Position numbers and translations under genes: made by a program. From JANMDR01 sp043760555 (GTDB lineage: Bacteria > Pseudomonadota > Gammaproteobacteria > Burkholderiales > Usitatibacteraceae), in NCBI GenBank assembly GCA_043760555.1, contig JAYUOW010000042.1:1-6310 (forward strand): 6,310 bases of DNA, in the 5' to 3' direction. Positions 1 through 5,998 of this stretch are shown one piece after another. The notes beneath the pieces were generated by a model. It saw only the letters and a list, made by a program, of their open reading frames with translations, ran no database searches and had not been told where the DNA came from. Numbering within the stretch: the stretch's first letter is position 1; each line of letters starts with the position of its first letter.

Positions 1-269
1 CCGCCTTCGCCAATTTTATCGACCAAGCGCCACGTATCCAGCGTATCGCCCAAACTCATCTCATCGCTGAGCTTGGCTGTCAAGTGGTTTACAGTGCGCG
101 AAATTGCAGAGGCGATTTTGGTATCAGGAAGGCTATCCTGCACGCACATGCGCAGCACCCGTTCAATCAGGGCGCTATCGTTGGTTAAATTTTTAAGCGC
201 TGCACGTTGCTCGCCGCTTGGAAGCTCGGCAACGGCATCAAAGAGCGCGCGTAAACTATTGGGCTTCAT
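1..269 (-). CDS. Ser/Thr protein kinase, N-terminal part only (cut at the window edge)
   Basis: Reading the minus strand from ATG at 269 gives 89 full codons plus a partial Gly codon with no stop. The last visible residues, W80 R L V D K I G E G G, match the opening of a Hanks-type kinase domain (W/Y-x-L-hydrophobic-x-K-I/L-G-E-G-G-M-G), so the ATP-binding glycine loop is just being entered. The preceding 79 residues (starting MKPNSLRALFDAVAEL, containing ERVLRMC) are soluble and helical-looking, like the leader that precedes the kinase domain in many sigma-factor-linked bacterial kinases. Two codons upstream of the ATG lies an in-frame TAG, which fixes this start or a later one; I see no clear Shine-Dalgarno sequence. 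The gene starts 45 bases after the sigma-factor stop and is probably co-transcribed with it. Inferred role: phosphorylating the adjacent sigma factor. The catalytic HRD and DFG motifs and any membrane or sensor domain lie outside the window. Confidence 0.75.
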   Translation of the reverse strand, partial: MKPNSLRALFDAVAELPSGEQRAALKNLTNDSALIERVLRMCVQDSLPDTKIASAISRTVNHLTAKLSDEMSLGDTLDTWRLVDKIGEG

Positions 270-314
270 GCACTAATATTACGCGAATTGACGATAATTC
301 GGTGAACAATTTAG

Positions 315-884
315 CTAGTTTTCGTTGCGCATACTTTCCATTGTAAACGCCCGTCCAAAGCGCAGCTCGCGGTCAACCGTAGGCAGGGAAACATCGAGTA
401 ATTTAGCAATATCGTCGCGACCCATACCGGCAAAATAAGTTAGATGCATTACTTGCGCACTGCGCGGTTCCATTTCATCGAGCTGGCGAAAAGCCTCGTC
501 CAACGCCACCAACTCAAACGATAAATCTGTACCTTCGACTTCTAGCTCGGTCAGGGTGATGCGCATTTGATCACCACCATGCTTGCTGGCTAGGTTATGA
601 CGCGCATGATCAACTAGCAACGACCGCATTTTTAGCGACATGGTTGCTAAAAAGTGCTCGCTATTTTTAAGCTTAACGTCCGACTCGCCAACGCCCAATA
701 TTGCCTCGTGCAGCAGTTCCGTCGGCGATATCGACACTGCTCCCGCATCGCGTACCCGCGCGGCTGCCATGACGCGCAGCTGCGCATAACAAAGTTCGAT
801 GAGGTTGTTAAATGCCGGGCCTTGGATACCGTCGTTTGAGGCACCCCAAGATTGCAGCACGGTCGTTAATGAGTTTTCAGCCAA
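315..884 (-). CDS. ECF-type RNA polymerase sigma factor, kinase-linked (ECF43-like)
   Basis: A 189-residue protein, the usual size for the Sigma70_ECF family common in xanthomonads, planctomycetes and related groups. Region 2 spans about residues 25-100 and includes PTELLHEAILGV (54-65) and LLVDHARHN (89-97), matching the family signatures T-x-L-V-H-E-A-Y-L and I-L-V-D-H-A-R. Region 4 is at about 125-185, with helix-turn-helix residues in DDIAKLLDVSLPTVDRELRF (157-176). It should direct RNA polymerase to a dedicated promoter set. The residues aligned with the acidic DAED stretch of ordinary ECF factors read S53-P-T-E56, so most of the negative charge is missing, as in factors activated by Thr phosphorylation. 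No anti-sigma gene is seen; the next gene in the same direction is a Ser/Thr kinase. The start is TTG: an in-frame TAG lies eleven codons upstream with no ATG or GTG between, and AGGGGG sits just before the TTG. Confidence 0.9.
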   Translation of the reverse strand: MAENSLTTVLQSWGASNDGIQGPAFNNLIELCYAQLRVMAAARVRDAGAVSISPTELLHEAILGVGESDVKLKNSEHFLATMSLKMRSLLVDHARHNLASKHGGDQMRITLTELEVEGTDLSFELVALDEAFRQLDEMEPRSAQVMHLTYFAGMGRDDIAKLLDVSLPTVDRELRFGRAFTMESMRNEN

Positions 885-888
885 GCGT

Positions 889-894
889 CCCCCT
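889..894 (-). promoter_or_regulatory. Ribosome binding site deciding the TTG start of the sigma gene
   Basis: On the minus strand AGGGGG lies four bases before the TTG at 884-882. It differs from AGGAGG at one base and the spacing is on the short side. No other start codon is available between the upstream in-frame stop and residue 39, so this site supports initiation at TTG. Confidence 0.55.
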
Positions 895-972
895 GTAGCG
901 AGTTTGCGTAATTTCTATTTTTTAGGTAATGCACGATGATTAAACTGTGTCTAAAGTGTCTCGCACATCACT

Positions 973-999
973 ATTATACCCGCGCTCTTCTGCGCCCAA
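973..999 (-). promoter_or_regulatory. Probable sigma-70 promoter of the sigma factor/kinase pair
   Basis: On the minus strand a perfect TATAAT occupies 978-973. TTGGGC at 999-994 matches the -35 consensus at four of six positions, but the spacer is only 15 bases; shifting to TATTGG would give 17 with a poorer match. Transcription would start near 966-968, leaving an untranslated leader of about 80 bases before the TTG start. The leader contains a short repeated motif (see findings). A housekeeping-type promoter would suggest the pair is expressed before any signal arrives, which suits control by phosphorylation. This is sequence inspection only. Confidence 0.45.
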
Positions 1000-1109
1000 T
1001 ATTTCAATTGGTAAAATTTTAGCGATTTGCCTTCACAATTTAAACAAGTCCAGCTGTGCTAATCTTCAGCTTCCGTCCTCACAGTACCCCCAACACTATA
1101 TTTATCGCG

Positions 1110-2183
1110 ATGACCCAATCTAATTTCTCGCAATTTGCTGGCACCATGGCGGTTTCAAGCCGTAACCAATTCGATGTTGCAGCACTGCAAACTTGGCTAG
1201 AGGCCAATATAGACGGGCATCTTGGGACAATTACGGTGGAGCAATTTAAGGGTGGGCAGTCAAACCCAACCTATAAAATTCACACCAATCAAGGCGCGTT
1301 AGTGATGCGCGCCAAGCCCGGCCCTGCGGCAAAATTATTGCCTTCCGCGCATCAAATTGAACGCGAATATGCAGTGATGACGGCCTTGGCAAATGCCGAT
1401 ATTCCAGTGCCAAAAACGCTCGCCATCTGCAACGATGAATCGGTAATTGGCCGCGCGTTTTTTATCATGACGTGCGTAGAAGGCCGTATTTTGTGGGATC
1501 CTGCCCTGCCGGACTTTTCTAACACCGAACGCGCTGCGATTTTTGATGAAATGAACAGCGTGATGGCGCGGCTACACAGCGTGGATTATGCCGCCATTGG
1601 CCTGAGTGATTACGGCAAACCGGGCAACTATTTTGCGCGCCAAATTGGCCGCTGGACCAAGCAATATCGGGCGTCCGAAACCGAAACTATTGAGGCGATG
1701 GATAAGCTAATCGAATGGCTACCGGCCAACATTCCAGCGGGTGAGGAAACCACGATTGTGCATGGCGATTACCGCTTGGATAACTTCATTTTTCACCCCA
1801 CCGAGCCGCGTATTTTAGCGATACTAGATTGGGAACTATCCACGCTCGGCCATCCACTGGCCGACTTTGCGTATCACTGCATGGCGTGGAAAGTGCCGCC
1901 CAACGCGTTTCGCGGACTGGCGGGTGTGGATATTGCAGCGCTCGGTATTCCGAGCATGGAAAAATACATCGCCACGTATTGCCAACGCACCGGTAGAAGC
2001 GGGATCGAAAATTTTGACTACTATTTGGCCTACAACCTGTTCCGCATGGCCGGTATTTTGCAAGGCATTATGAAGCGCGTCGTTGACGGCACGGCAGCGT
2101 CAGACCAAGCACTAGCCATGGGCAAAGCAGCACGGCCATTGGCGGAACTGGGCTGGACGATGGTGCAGAAAATTTTGAAATAG
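1110..2183 (+). CDS. Phosphotransferase-family kinase (APH fold; ACAD10/11- or LvaA-like, acts on hydroxyacyl-CoA)
   Basis: A 357-residue cytosolic kinase of the aminoglycoside phosphotransferase fold, in the subgroup encoded next to acyl-CoA dehydrogenases rather than the antibiotic-resistance enzymes. Visible motifs are FKGGQSNPTYKI (46-57, nucleotide-loop region), VMRAKPGP (65-72, with candidate ATP-binding Lys69), the catalytic loop IVHGDYRLDNFIF (216-228, Asp220 as base and Asn225), and the metal-binding LDWELSTLGHP (239-249, Asp240). Related domains form the N-terminal half of animal ACAD10/ACAD11, and LvaA of P. putida phosphorylates 4-hydroxyacyl-CoA; the same activity here is inferred. 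Upstream, GTG at 1056 is in frame, but I prefer ATG at 1110 because, from memory, homologues begin with a similar QFxGTxAVSxR-type leader before FDVAAL. ATG at 1146 is another option. No clear ribosome binding site precedes any of them. It is the first gene of a three-gene operon, diverging from the sigma factor gene. Confidence 0.9.
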   Translation: MTQSNFSQFAGTMAVSSRNQFDVAALQTWLEANIDGHLGTITVEQFKGGQSNPTYKIHTNQGALVMRAKPGPAAKLLPSAHQIEREYAVMTALANADIPVPKTLAICNDESVIGRAFFIMTCVEGRILWDPALPDFSNTERAAIFDEMNSVMARLHSVDYAAIGLSDYGKPGNYFARQIGRWTKQYRASETETIEAMDKLIEWLPANIPAGEETTIVHGDYRLDNFIFHPTEPRILAILDWELSTLGHPLADFAYHCMAWKVPPNAFRGLAGVDIAALGIPSMEKYIATYCQRTGRSGIENFDYYLAYNLFRMAGILQGIMKRVVDGTAASDQALAMGKAARPLAELGWTMVQKILK

Positions 2184-2236
2184 TCATTTACTTAAACTAA
2201 AAGTGCTACAACATTCTAGCGAGAAACAATACACAC

Positions 2237-3451
2237 ATGAACTTCGACTACTCCCCCAAAGTACAAGCCCTACAAGCGCGCATGCACACGTTTTTCGACG
2301 CACATATTTACCCGAATGAAAAACGCTATTACGAAGAATTAGCTGAAAACACCGCTGCTGGCAAACGCTGGACGCCGCTTAAATTGCTGGAAGAATTAAA
2401 GCCAAAAGCGCGTGAGGCAGGACTTTGGAATTTGTTTATGCCAGGCGACAAATACGGTGCGGGATTAACTAATTCTGAGTACGCGCCATTGGCCGAAATA
2501 ACCGGTGCCATCCACTGGGCGCCAGAAGTGTTTAATTGCTCCGCACCCGACACCGGCAACATGGAAGTGTTTACCCAATACGGCACGCCAGCCCAACAGG
2601 CGCAATGGTTAACGCCATTATTAGCTGGTGAAATTAGATCCGCCTTTGCGATGACGGAACCTGAAGTTGCGTCGTCCGACGCCACTAATATTCAAACTAG
2701 CATTGTGCGCGACGGCAATGAATACGTTGTAAACGGCCGTAAATGGTGGATCTCCGGCGCTGGCGACCCGCGCTGCAAGGTGTATATCGTGATGGGCAAA
2801 ACCGACACCACCGCCCCCACTCACTCGCAACAATCGATGATTTTAGTGCCCGCTGACGCCAAAGGTGTAACCGTAGTGCGCCCCCTGCCGGTGTTTGGTT
2901 ATGACGACGCCCCGCACGGTCATTGCGAAATTTTGTTTGAGAACGTGCGCGTGCCGGTGGAAAATATATTGCTCGGCGAAGGCCGTGGGTTCGAGATTGC
3001 GCAGGGTCGTTTGGGGCCCGGTCGCATACACCATTGCATGCGCTTAATTGGCTTATCCGAGCGCGCATTAGCTCTGATGTGCAAGCGCCTGCAAAGCCGC
3101 ACCGCGTTTGGCAAGCCGGTATCGACGCAAAGCGTCTGGCATGAGCGCATAGCAAGCGCGCGCTGTCGCATTGACCAAGCGCGCTTACTCACGCTAAAGG
3201 CCGCGCACATGATGGATACCGTCGGCAATAAACACGCCAAGGGTGAAATCGCGATGATTAAAGTTGTCGCGCCGCAAGTAGCGTGTGATGTGATTGATTG
3301 GGCCATTCAAGCCCACGGCGGTGGCGGATTGTGCGATGATTATCCTTTGGCATTTGCCTACACATGGGCACGCATTTTGCGCTTAGCTGATGGGCCTGAT
3401 GAAGTGCATAACGTAACCATCGCCAAGCTAGAATTATCGAAACACTTGTAA
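2237..3451 (+). CDS. Acyl-CoA dehydrogenase, ACAD10/11 (LvaC-like) type
   Basis: A 404-residue FAD-dependent acyl-CoA dehydrogenase of normal length. An N-terminal helical domain (about 1-130) is followed by the FAD/substrate beta-domain with AFAMTEPEVASSDATNI (136-152) and GRKWWISGAGDP (167-178). The C-terminal helical domain carries GRLGPGRIHHCMR (257-269), RTAFGK (288-293), AIQAHGGGG (356-364) and RLADGPDEVH (382-391). TEPxVASSDATNI, WWxSGAGDPRC and ADGPDEVH are typical of the ACAD10/11 subgroup. Asp385 stands where medium-chain dehydrogenases have their catalytic Glu (YEG loop), by eye alignment. It begins 53 bases after the kinase gene, with only a weak GAGA upstream. In ACAD11 and LvaC the corresponding enzyme works on phosphorylated 4-hydroxyacyl-CoA rather than only carrying out ordinary alpha,beta-dehydrogenation; that role here is inferred from family and operon. 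An ordinary branched-chain or medium-chain acyl-CoA dehydrogenase is the alternative. Confidence 0.92.
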   Translation: MNFDYSPKVQALQARMHTFFDAHIYPNEKRYYEELAENTAAGKRWTPLKLLEELKPKAREAGLWNLFMPGDKYGAGLTNSEYAPLAEITGAIHWAPEVFNCSAPDTGNMEVFTQYGTPAQQAQWLTPLLAGEIRSAFAMTEPEVASSDATNIQTSIVRDGNEYVVNGRKWWISGAGDPRCKVYIVMGKTDTTAPTHSQQSMILVPADAKGVTVVRPLPVFGYDDAPHGHCEILFENVRVPVENILLGEGRGFEIAQGRLGPGRIHHCMRLIGLSERALALMCKRLQSRTAFGKPVSTQSVWHERIASARCRIDQARLLTLKAAHMMDTVGNKHAKGEIAMIKVVAPQVACDVIDWAIQAHGGGGLCDDYPLAFAYTWARILRLADGPDEVHNVTIAKLELSKHL

Positions 3452-3494
3452 GTACAACAAAGCGCAACATAGCGCTCCCATTCACAAAATATTT

Positions 3495-3500
3495 AGGAGG
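3495..3500 (+). promoter_or_regulatory. Strong ribosome binding site of the acyl-CoA synthetase gene
   Basis: A perfect AGGAGG ends nine bases before the ATG at 3510. It is by far the best ribosome binding site of the operon, since the two upstream genes have weak or no visible ones. The third gene may therefore be translated more strongly than the first two. Confidence 0.8.
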
Positions 3501-3509
3501 ACTCCATTC

Positions 3510-5276
3510 ATGCCCGCAGCTACATTTTCAAACGAAACCATCGCCCAAGCCATCGCCCGCTTAACCCCTACCCGCCCGTGGTTAGCGCATTACCCGCCCG
3601 GTGTGCCCCCAGAAATTAGCGTTGAAGGCCATACATCTTTAGGCGATTTAGCTGAAGCCAGCATTGCTAAATTTGCATCTCGTACGGCCTACAGCTGCAT
3701 GGATGTTGACATGACCTTTGCCGAAGTAGGTGTATTGTCCACAGCGTTAGCCGCGTGGCTGCAATCGCGCGGGATTGAACGCGGCGCGCGTGTGGCCCTA
3801 ATGATGCCCAATGTGCTGCAATATCCGGTAGCTATTGTGGCCGTCATGCGCGCAGGCTATGTGGTGGCCAACGTGAACCCGCTCTACACCGCCCGCGAGC
3901 TTGAACACCAGCTGACCGACTGCGGTGCCGAAGCCATTATCGTGCTCGAGAATTTTTGCGCCACCTTAGCTGGCGTGCTGCCAAAAACCAAAATCAAGCA
4001 TGTTGTGGTCGCATCCATGGGTGATTTGCTGGGCTTTTTCAAAGGCTGGTTAGTCAACTACACCGTACGCACCAAGAAAAAACTCGTGCCCGCCTACAAC
4101 ATTCCCAACGCCGTTAAGTTTAACGACGCCGTGCGCGCAGGCCGTGGCATGACGTTTAAAAAACCGGTGGTGGGCTTAGATGACATCGCGTTTTTGCAAT
4201 ACACCGGCGGCACCACGGGTGTGGCCAAAGGTGCGGTGCTGTTGCATCGCAATATTATCGGCAGCGTGTTATCGGCCGAAGCATGGTTACAACCAGCATT
4301 GACCGACACATCAAAAGGCCCCCCGCCAGATCCGGTAATAGAAGTGTGCGCCCTACCGATGTACCATATTTTTGCGTTGGTATCGTGCATGTGGCTAGCC
4401 ATGAAAGTGGGCGGGCAAAATTTGCTTATCGTTAATCCACGCGACATTGATGGCTTGGTTGAAACCTTGCGCAAACATAGGTTTAACGTGCTGCCAGCAG
4501 TAAACACCATGTTCAATACGCTGGTGAATCATCTTGGCTTTCAAACCTTAGACTTTTCAAGCCTACGCATATCCAACGGCGGCGGCATGGCAGTGCAAAA
4601 ATCGGTGGCCGAACAATGGTTAAAGCTCACCAACACGCCGATTATCGAAGGCTTCGGCCTAACCGAAACCTGCTCTGGTGCCACGTGCAATCCCGCAATG
4701 TCCACCGCCTTCACGGGCGACGTGGGCATGCCGATGCCCTCGTGCGAAGTATCGATTAGAGATGACGACGGCAATGCAGTAGCCAACGGCGAGCCTGGTG
4801 AGATTTGCCTACGCGGCATCCACGTAATGGCAGGCTACTGGCAGCGCCAAAGTGAAACCGATAATGTAATGACACCCGATGGATTCTTTAAAAGCGGCGA
4901 CGTCGGCATCATCGCCCCCAACGGCCACATAAAAATTGTCGACCGTAAAAAAGACATGATTTTAGTCTCCGGCTTTAACGTATACCCCAACGAAATTGAA
5001 GATGTAGTCGCAAGCCACCCGGGCGTGATGGAATGCGCAGCGGTAGGCATTTTGGACGATAAATCAGGGGAGGCCGTAAAGCTTTACGTGGTGAAAAAAG
5101 ACCCAAACTTGACCAAAGAACAAGTAGCCGCGTTTTGCCGCGAACAACTCACCGGTTATAAAAACCCGAGAAGTATTGAGTTTAAGGACGCTTTACCTAA
5201 AACGAATGTGGGTAAGATATTGCGGCGGGCGTTACGGGATGAGGCTAGAGGGCAGGCAAGTTCGCAAACAAAATAA
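3510..5276 (+). CDS. FadD-type long-chain acyl-CoA synthetase (AMP-forming)
   Basis: A 588-residue member of the ANL adenylate-forming superfamily that activates a carboxylic acid with ATP to acyl-AMP and then to acyl-CoA. Motifs in order: the phosphate-binding loop YTGGTTGVAKGA (231-242), the adenine-site motif EGFGLTETC (380-388), DGFFKSGDVG (457-466) with the ribose-binding Asp464, then IVDRKKDMILVSGFNVYPNE, the fatty-acid-CoA-synthetase signature and domain hinge. The A10 motif PKTNVGKILRR near the C-terminus has catalytic Lys569. The N-terminal PWLAHYPPGVPPEI is typical of proteobacterial FadD proteins; the protein is slightly longer than E. coli FadD (561 residues). It probably works at the inner face of the membrane, though no membrane segment is evident. 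It lies 58 bases after the dehydrogenase gene and is followed by a terminator, so it closes the operon and presumably supplies the CoA thioester used by the two preceding enzymes. Chain-length preference cannot be read from the sequence. Confidence 0.95.
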   Translation: MPAATFSNETIAQAIARLTPTRPWLAHYPPGVPPEISVEGHTSLGDLAEASIAKFASRTAYSCMDVDMTFAEVGVLSTALAAWLQSRGIERGARVALMMPNVLQYPVAIVAVMRAGYVVANVNPLYTARELEHQLTDCGAEAIIVLENFCATLAGVLPKTKIKHVVVASMGDLLGFFKGWLVNYTVRTKKKLVPAYNIPNAVKFNDAVRAGRGMTFKKPVVGLDDIAFLQYTGGTTGVAKGAVLLHRNIIGSVLSAEAWLQPALTDTSKGPPPDPVIEVCALPMYHIFALVSCMWLAMKVGGQNLLIVNPRDIDGLVETLRKHRFNVLPAVNTMFNTLVNHLGFQTLDFSSLRISNGGGMAVQKSVAEQWLKLTNTPIIEGFGLTETCSGATCNPAMSTAFTGDVGMPMPSCEVSIRDDDGNAVANGEPGEICLRGIHVMAGYWQRQSETDNVMTPDGFFKSGDVGIIAPNGHIKIVDRKKDMILVSGFNVYPNEIEDVVASHPGVMECAAVGILDDKSGEAVKLYVVKKDPNLTKEQVAAFCREQLTGYKNPRSIEFKDALPKTNVGKILRRALRDEARGQASSQTK

Positions 5277-5296
5277 CGCGGTTTTTCGCGCTACTT

Positions 5297-5342
5297 AATA
5301 CCCTGAAGATGCCCTAAAATAGGGCATCTTCAGGGTATTTTT
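5297..5342 (+). terminator. Rho-independent terminator of the three-gene operon
   Basis: A perfect 20-bp inverted repeat (5297-5316 with 5320-5339) with a three-base AAA loop is followed by a T run at 5338-5342. It lies 20 bases after the acyl-CoA synthetase stop. The stem is longer than in most terminators, and the element has a diverged copy at 5672-5712, so it may be a dispersed palindromic element serving as a terminator. Confidence 0.88.
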
Positions 5343-5400
5343 ACGTCTAGGTTTGGCGCTTGATGTCACCACAAAAATTCAAAATTCGCGCGGTGTAAAG

Positions 5401-5439
5401 CCCCTCTCCCCTCGAGGGAGAGGGGTTGGGGAGAGGGGG
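5401..5439. repeat. C/G-rich palindromic intergenic repeat with G-quadruplex motif
   Basis: CCCCTCTCCC (5401-5410) pairs with GGGAGAGGGG (5416-5425) around a five-base spacer containing CTCGA. A second purine block, GGGGAGAGGGGG (5428-5439), could pair with the same pyrimidine arm. Elements of the form CCCTCTCCC...GGGAGAGGG are familiar as dispersed intergenic repeats in many proteobacterial genomes; membership of a named family is not shown here. Translated on the minus strand it gives PSPQPLSLEGRG, a string often seen in spurious predicted proteins. Confidence 0.7.
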
Positions 5440-5632
5440 TTACAGGCCAAAAGCGCAATGTCCAAAATAAGAGCGAAGCCACAGCCTTAGAAAAACACAA
5501 TTTGGCCAAAATGCGCAGCCGCGATAAAAAAGTAAGGTAGATTGCCAATAAGCTTCAAACCTTCAACGCCCCACTTTTGTCAGCATCCCCCTTGCCTTTT
5601 CTGCCGACCTAAGCGCTTGCGCAATCAGCATC

Positions 5633-5667
5633 GTAGGTTGGGCTGAGGTTTATCAAGCCCAACCTAC
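5633..5667. repeat. GTAGGTTGGGC-type palindromic repeat
   Basis: GTAGGTTGGGCT (5633-5644) and AGCCCAACCTAC (5656-5667) form a perfect 12-bp inverted repeat around an 11-base loop. The GTAGGTTGGG...CCCAACCTAC core resembles a dispersed repeat that I recall from many bacterial genomes. There is no T run after it, so a repeat element is more likely than a terminator. Confidence 0.65.
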
Positions 5668-5671
5668 ATAA

Positions 5672-5712
5672 ATGCCTTGGAGATGCCTGAATTTAGGGCG
5701 TCTCCAAGGCAT
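5672..5712. repeat. Second copy of the terminator-type palindrome
   Basis: The arms 5672-5688 and 5696-5712 form a 17-bp stem with two G-U pairs. The unit is 41 bases, exactly the length of 5298-5338, and matches it at 30 of 41 positions without gaps. The following sequence (ATATTTATTGGG) has only a poor T run, so termination on the plus strand would be weak. No gene ends just before it. It starts only five bases after the GTAGGTTGGGC palindrome. Confidence 0.75.
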
Positions 5713-5986
5713 ATTTATTGGGCGAACGCACAAAATATCCACAGAAATCTCCGCCACAAATAAGTCACACAAATATTTATTTTCAAATCTGTGATAGTTT
5801 CGTTGTGAAATCTCGTTTAGTAAGTATGGGCGTTGTTTTTATATATCCGCCCTGCACGCACAATGAAAACGTCAAGTTATATCAATAATGAAGGTTAATC
5901 TGCGTTATGCTGCGTTCGCATTTGTAAACCCAAAGCGTCCACAAACAGATCCGTTAAAACTTTCACCACCCTGCTCACACCACCCC

Positions 5987-5992
5987 AAGGAG
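5987..5992 (+). promoter_or_regulatory. Ribosome binding site deciding the start of the NHL-repeat gene
   Basis: AAGGAG lies six bases before ATG at 5999. The frame stays open upstream to an ATG at 5888, but that start has no comparable site and would bury the signal peptide 37 residues inside the protein. Confidence 0.75.
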
Positions 5993-5998
5993 CCACAA

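Larger units (their letters stand above)
5277..5998. other. 722-base intergenic region rich in palindromic elements
   Basis: No convincing gene is present. From left to right it holds the operon terminator, a C/G-rich palindrome with a G-quadruplex motif (5401-5439), unremarkable sequence at about 5441-5632, a GTAGGTTGGGC palindrome (5633-5667) and a second terminator-like hairpin (5672-5712). The last part, about 5713-5998, is AT-rich up to roughly 5900 and should contain the promoter of the NHL-repeat gene, but I could not identify a convincing -35/-10 pair. The CTGCGTT motif occurs twice in a row near 5900-5918. The accumulation of four palindromes resembles a hotspot for dispersed intergenic repeats. 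Confidence 0.7.

Noticed and set aside
73..276. Plus-strand open frame of 67 codons
   Set aside because: It lies antisense to the kinase N-terminus, whose minus-strand translation runs into a kinase glycine loop; the plus-strand product has no recognisable features.
1056..1109. GTG start at 1056 adding 18 residues to the phosphotransferase-family protein
   Set aside because: The extra residues (MLIFSFRPHSTPNT...) have no ribosome binding site before them and do not fit the family N-terminus as I remember it, while ATG at 1110 does.
1110..2183. Aminoglycoside resistance gene
   Set aside because: The fold is shared, but the FKGGQSNPTY and DWELSTLGHP motifs and the acyl-CoA dehydrogenase neighbour place it in the metabolic ACAD10/11-associated group.
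2697..3155. 152-codon minus-strand open frame, one of several within the dehydrogenase gene
   Set aside because: It is an antisense shadow of a fully motif-supported dehydrogenase gene; its product is Cys/Arg-rich and low in recognisable structure.
5366..5548. 60-codon minus-strand open frame in the intergenic region
   Set aside because: It runs through the C/G-rich palindrome and yields the PSPQPLSLEGRG string typical of spurious proteins from dispersed repeats; no ribosome binding site or family is evident.
5401..5667. CRISPR array
   Set aside because: The palindromes differ from one another and are irregularly spaced; there are no identical repeats with uniform spacers.
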